This document shows positions 23,022-25,911 of a DNA stretch of 25,911 bases, piece after piece. Origin of the DNA: JAZDLO01 sp043801935 (GTDB lineage: Bacteria > Actinomycetota > Thermoleophilia > RBG-16-64-13); NCBI GenBank assembly GCA_043801935.1, contig JAZDLO010000015.1, positions 1 to 25,911 of the forward strand, written 5' to 3'. The position numbers were made by a program, and so were the translations under genes. The number at the start of each line of letters is the position of its first letter. The first letter of the stretch is position 1. The notes beneath the pieces were generated by a model. That model did not search any database, was not told the DNA's origin, and saw only the letters and a program-made list of their open reading frames with translations.

Positions 23022-23738
23022 ATGAGCGACGAGAAGCCAATTCACGGCAGCGACGGCAGGGCCGAGGCCTTGCGCTTGCTGGGGGAGTCGCTGCGCGATT
23101 GTTCCTCGTGCGGTCTGTGCCGGGGCCGCACCCAAGTGGTGTTCGGGGTGGGGAGTCCTTCGGCCGAAGTGATGTTCGTGGGAGAGGGCCCCGGATTCCA
23201 TGAAGACCGGCAGGGTGAGCCGTTTGTCGGGCAGGCCGGGAAGCTCCTCACCGAGTTACTCGGGCAGATCGGCCTGACGCGAGATGATGTATACATCGCC
23301 AACGTCGTGAAGTGCCGGCCGCCGGAGAACCGCGACCCTGCGCCCGATGAGATCGAGGCCTGCAGCCCTCATCTCATGGAACAGATCGCAGTCATCCGGC
23401 CAAGGGTGATATGCACCTTAGGCCGTTTCGCCACTAAGCTTCTTGCCGACACCGAACTGGGCATGACGGCCGTGCACGGGAAGGCCAAGGAGAGGGTGCT
23501 GGCGGGGGTGGAGATCGTCGTGTTTCCCGTGTTCCATCCGGCCGCGGCCTTGTACACCCCGGCGAACCGGCAGGTGCTCGAGGAGGATTTTGCGAAGCTA
23601 CGGCATCTCCTGGCGCAGGGTCCGAGAGCAACGCCCGGGGACGCAGCCTCCGGAGAGCCGGCCGAACGATCCCGCGACGGCTCCCGAGAACCGGATCGCC
23701 CCTCCTCTCAACGCGTGGAGCAGCTGCCTCTGTGGTAG
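23022..23738 (+). CDS. Family 4 uracil-DNA glycosylase (Fe-S)
   Basis: Removes uracil from DNA. The 238-residue protein has the family 4 [4Fe-4S] ligands Cys27, Cys30, Cys98 and Cys114; motif A is GEGPGFHEDRQGEPFVG (54-70) and the C-terminal active-site motif is FHPAAAL (171-177). The ATG at 23022 is chosen because it starts just before the Cys pair; the frame upstream has no homology. Residues 200-233 are a polar, Pro/Arg/Ser-rich tail, and the last five residues QLPLW resemble a sliding-clamp-binding peptide. The last 7 nt overlap tsaE (GTG 23732). Confidence 0.93.
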   Translation: MSDEKPIHGSDGRAEALRLLGESLRDCSSCGLCRGRTQVVFGVGSPSAEVMFVGEGPGFHEDRQGEPFVGQAGKLLTELLGQIGLTRDDVYIANVVKCRPPENRDPAPDEIEACSPHLMEQIAVIRPRVICTLGRFATKLLADTELGMTAVHGKAKERVLAGVEIVVFPVFHPAAALYTPANRQVLEEDFAKLRHLLAQGPRATPGDAASGEPAERSRDGSREPDRPSSQRVEQLPLW

Positions 23739-24217
23739 AGACCGGTCACGTTGTGCTGCGCGAGCAGGGGGTGGGGCTGAAGAGGCTGGAGCGGATCGGG
23801 CGCAGACTGGCCCGGTGTCTGCGGCCGGGGGACTTGGTCCTCCTCTATGGGCCGTTGGGGGCGGGCAAGACCACACTCGTCCGTGTTATCGCCCGGGCGC
23901 TCCATGTTTCGGATCCGGTCAGAAGCCCATCGTTCACCATCGCGAATATCTACTCGGGAGCCGTCACCGTCCAACATCTGGATCTCTACCGCCTCGATGA
24001 GATCGGCGACGACGACGCTCTGGCTCTGGAAGAGTACGCGCGAGGAGATGCGGTGACTCTGGTGGAGTGGCCTCAAGCCGGTCTGGACCGCCTGGGACCA
24101 CCGGCTTGGACCGTGCGTATCGGCCATGAGACCCTGCGCGAACGCTCGGTAGAGGTCGAAGCTTGGACGACCGATGCGCGCGGGCGCTGGGACGCCACGG
24201 GAGACGCGGATGGGTGA
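23732..24217 (+). CDS. tsaE: tRNA threonylcarbamoyladenosine biosynthesis ATPase TsaE
   Basis: P-loop ATPase needed with TsaB and TsaD for making t6A37 in ANN-decoding tRNAs. The 161 residues include Walker A GPLGAGKTT (40-48), SPSFTIANIY, HLDLYRL and the conserved EWP motif. It starts at GTG 23732 inside the end of the glycosylase gene and overlaps tsaB by 8 nt, forming the usual tsaE-tsaB-rimI-tsaD block. Confidence 0.95.
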   Translation: MVETGHVVLREQGVGLKRLERIGRRLARCLRPGDLVLLYGPLGAGKTTLVRVIARALHVSDPVRSPSFTIANIYSGAVTVQHLDLYRLDEIGDDDALALEEYARGDAVTLVEWPQAGLDRLGPPAWTVRIGHETLRERSVEVEAWTTDARGRWDATGDADG

Positions 24218-25190
24218 TCGACTGGTGATGGCTTTGGAAGGCTCCACGGGGATGTGTAGCGCCGCTCTGCTGCGCCTGCGCCCGGATGCCGAGAGGGATG
24301 GAGGGCGTTGGGCGGTGGCCGCCCGGCGGACAGACGCCGATCGCCGGGGACAGGCCAGGGTATTGCTGCGGCTTATGGACGAGATGCTGGAGGAGACGGG
24401 TAGCCAGCCAGGGGACCTGGGCGTCGTGGTGGTCGGCACGGGTCCGGGCACCTTCACGGGGGTGAGGATCACGGTGGCCACTGCCCGGGCGTTGAGCCTG
24501 GCCCTCGCCGTGCCGGTGCTGGGTGTGAGCACCTTGGGAGCGCTGGCGGCATGGGCGGCGACAGGCGCGCCCGGGGGTGCCTCGGCCGCCACCGGCGTAG
24601 GAGCCGCCCCCGGCGCCGGCGCCGCCCCGGGCGCCGCCATCGCCGGGAGACCGGTGCGCCTGCTCGTTCCGGTGGTGGACGCCCGCCGGGGCCAGGTGTT
24701 CTATGGCCTTTATCGACCGGCGTGGGCAAGAGCGGGGCCGGACACGGGACGTTGGCGTCGTTCGACGGAGTTCGGGGTGTGTGATCGAGGAGCGCTGGGT
24801 GGTCTGGTGGCAGCGGCGATGGACGATTCTCCCCAGGGAGATGGTCGTCACGACCTGAACGGGACCGTGCTGGTCGTAGGAGAAAGCCCCGCTCTGGTCA
24901 CCGATCTTCCCGGCGGCGTTCTCTTCAAGAGGGCCGACCTGGGGGCGGAATGGCTGTTGATGGGGCAGGATTTCCTTGAGGAACCGGGCTCGCTTCCCCA
25001 GGGAGCGCGATTGGCGCCCTGGCTGACTGAAGCGTTCGCCCCGCGCAGTGGTCCCAAGGCCGCGGAACCTGTCGTGGGCGGCTTGGGCAGCCCGGAATCG
25101 GTGACGCCTATATACGTCCGTTCCCCCGACGCCGACATCCACATCACCAAGATGAAGGACCCGTGGGCGGATGGCTCCGGGGACCGCTAG
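24210..25190 (+). CDS. tsaB: tRNA threonylcarbamoyladenosine complex subunit TsaB
   Basis: Inactive ASKHA-fold partner of TsaD for t6A synthesis. The N-terminus is MALEGSTGMCSAAL, and GTGPGTFTGVRI (76-87) is the hallmark. ATG 24210 has GGGAG (24199-24203) 6 nt upstream. At 326 residues it is much longer than the usual 220-240. One cause is an Ala/Gly/Pro-rich insert at about 117-145, just before the VVDARRGQVFYGLY segment; further expansion lies in the C-terminal half. rimI-tsaD begins 7 nt after the stop. Confidence 0.92.
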   Translation: MGDRLVMALEGSTGMCSAALLRLRPDAERDGGRWAVAARRTDADRRGQARVLLRLMDEMLEETGSQPGDLGVVVVGTGPGTFTGVRITVATARALSLALAVPVLGVSTLGALAAWAATGAPGGASAATGVGAAPGAGAAPGAAIAGRPVRLLVPVVDARRGQVFYGLYRPAWARAGPDTGRWRRSTEFGVCDRGALGGLVAAAMDDSPQGDGRHDLNGTVLVVGESPALVTDLPGGVLFKRADLGAEWLLMGQDFLEEPGSLPQGARLAPWLTEAFAPRSGPKAAEPVVGGLGSPESVTPIYVRSPDADIHITKMKDPWADGSGDR

Positions 25191-25197
25191 ACCACCC

Positions 25198-25911
25198 ATG
25201 CCCTTGGTCACACGCGATATGGGGGCCGACGATCTCGTGGCGGTGACTTCCATCGAAGCGGCCTCTTTCGATCGCCCTTGGACCAGAGCGATGTTCCTTG
25301 ACGAGTTGGCGCAAGAGCTCAGTTGGCGCGAGGTAGCGGTCGATCCCGGAGGGAGGGTGGTCGGTTTCCTGATCGGGCGGCGCTACCCGGACGCATGGCA
25401 CCTTATGGATCTCGCCGTATCGCCTCCGTATCGACGCCGGGGGGTGGGCAGGGATCTAGTGGGCCGATTCCTGCGGGCTGCGGACGCCGCCCGCATGACC
25501 GTGATCCTCGAGGTGCGGCAGCGAAACGTGGAGGCTGTGGCCCTGTATGAAGGGCATGATTTCGTCACCGTCGGAAGGCGGCGCGGCTACTACACCGACA
25601 CCAACGAGGACGCATTGGTGATGGCCCGCGATGTGAGCGATGCGGGCGATGTGGGCGATGCGGGCGATTTGGGGCTTCATGGTGGAGCTGACCATCAGCT
25701 CGAAGCCTCCCGTCATCAGGGGCTTTCGGGGCCGCTACTCGCCATCGAGACCTCATGCGACGATTCGGCTGCGGCGGTGCTGACGCCGGCCGGGAAGGTG
25801 CTCGCGTCCGTGGTGCACTCGCAGGATGCCATCCACGAGCGCTACGGCGGCGTGGTGCCGGAGGTGGCCAGCCGGGCGCACGTGGAGCGCATGACGGCCG
25901 TCGTGAGGGAA
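25198..25911 (+). CDS. RimI-TsaD fusion: N-acetyltransferase + t6A37 threonylcarbamoyltransferase (partial)
   Basis: One frame runs without a stop from ATG 25198 to the window end (238 residues seen). Residues 1-143 are a RimI-type GNAT acetyltransferase (MLDLAVSPPYRRRGVG-like acetyl-CoA site, ILEVRQRNVEAVALYE), expected to acetylate the N-terminus of ribosomal protein S18. Residues about 144-178 are a linker made partly of an 18-bp tandem repeat (DVSDAG/DVGDAG). From 179 on it is TsaD (LLAIETSCDDSAAAVL, then GGVVPEVASRAHVERM). Separate TsaD translation from an internal GTG/TTG in the linker is possible but no ATG is available there. The TsaD metal-binding His motif would lie downstream of the window. 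RimI-TsaD fusions have been annotated in other bacteria. Confidence 0.9.
   Translation, partial: MPLVTRDMGADDLVAVTSIEAASFDRPWTRAMFLDELAQELSWREVAVDPGGRVVGFLIGRRYPDAWHLMDLAVSPPYRRRGVGRDLVGRFLRAADAARMTVILEVRQRNVEAVALYEGHDFVTVGRRRGYYTDTNEDALVMARDVSDAGDVGDAGDLGLHGGADHQLEASRHQGLSGPLLAIETSCDDSAAAVLTPAGKVLASVVHSQDAIHERYGGVVPEVASRAHVERMTAVVRE
25630..25665 (+). repeat. 18-bp tandem repeat encoding the RimI-TsaD linker
   Basis: Two copies, GATGTGAGCGATGCGGGC (25630-25647) and GATGTGGGCGATGCGGGC (25648-25665), differ at one base and are followed by a partial third copy starting GAT. In-frame copies encode D-V-S/G-D-A-G, so copy number can change without breaking the frame. Confidence 0.85.

Noticed and set aside
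1..25911. Mobile elements, prophage genes or CRISPR arrays
   Set aside because: No transposase, integrase, phage gene, long terminal inverted repeat or regularly spaced repeat was seen; gene content is housekeeping and metabolic.

Overview
The window is about 26 kb of high-GC bacterial chromosome (mid-60s % GC as estimated by eye). Genes are dense, many start with GTG, and many overlap by 1 to 14 nt. The order argS ... lysA-hom-thrC ... rho resembles the actinobacterial arrangement (argS-lysA-thrA-thrC-thrB-rho in Mycobacterium). A deep-branching Actinomycetota is therefore the most likely source. This is an inference; no rRNA is present to confirm it.

Layout. 1-~684 (-): remnant of a PhoR-type sensor kinase, lower in GC, N-terminally truncated and with an in-frame stop. 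703-4364 (+): K+ channel/RCK protein, argS, mutM, then a strong hairpin terminator. 4365-4777: gene-free stretch with several hairpins, then tRNA-Gly(CCC). 4893-5285 (+): a CsoR/CstR-family repressor with a palindromic operator inside its promoter. 7029-5246 (-): PD-(D/E)XK-like protein, hypoxanthine phosphoribosyltransferase, alpha/beta hydrolase. 7075-10771 (+): lysA-hom-thrC. 10843-15029 (+): metallophosphoesterase, cyclic 2,3-diphosphoglycerate synthetase, 2-phosphoglycerate kinase and a divergent GlpX-like protein, overlapping end to end. 15126-19110 (+): rho, P1-family peptidase, panC and a DUF4388 protein with a Cys cluster. 19889-19257 (-): methyltransferase. 22702-19937 (-): DUF2520 Rossmann protein, YjbQ and an Hps-RraA fusion. 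23022-25911 (+): family 4 uracil-DNA glycosylase, tsaE, tsaB and a RimI-TsaD fusion that runs off the window.

The most striking element is 10843-15029. It holds both known enzymes of the methanogen route 2-phosphoglycerate -> 2,3-bisphosphoglycerate -> cyclic 2,3-diphosphoglycerate. They are flanked by a metallophosphoesterase and by a GlpX homologue whose active site is altered. The module occupies the place between thrC and rho where homoserine kinase (thrB) would be expected. The inferred job is to make, and perhaps turn over, cyclic 2,3-DPG or a related compound in a bacterium. With the Hps-RraA fusion, also best known from archaea, this suggests archaeal-type sugar-phosphate metabolism.

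Other recurring themes are Ala/Gly/Asp-rich low-complexity inserts in otherwise ordinary enzymes (argS, the hydrolase, tsaB, the RimI-TsaD linker), a predicted persulfide-type sensor, and a clamp-binding-like C-terminus on the uracil-DNA glycosylase. No IS element, CRISPR array or prophage gene was seen.
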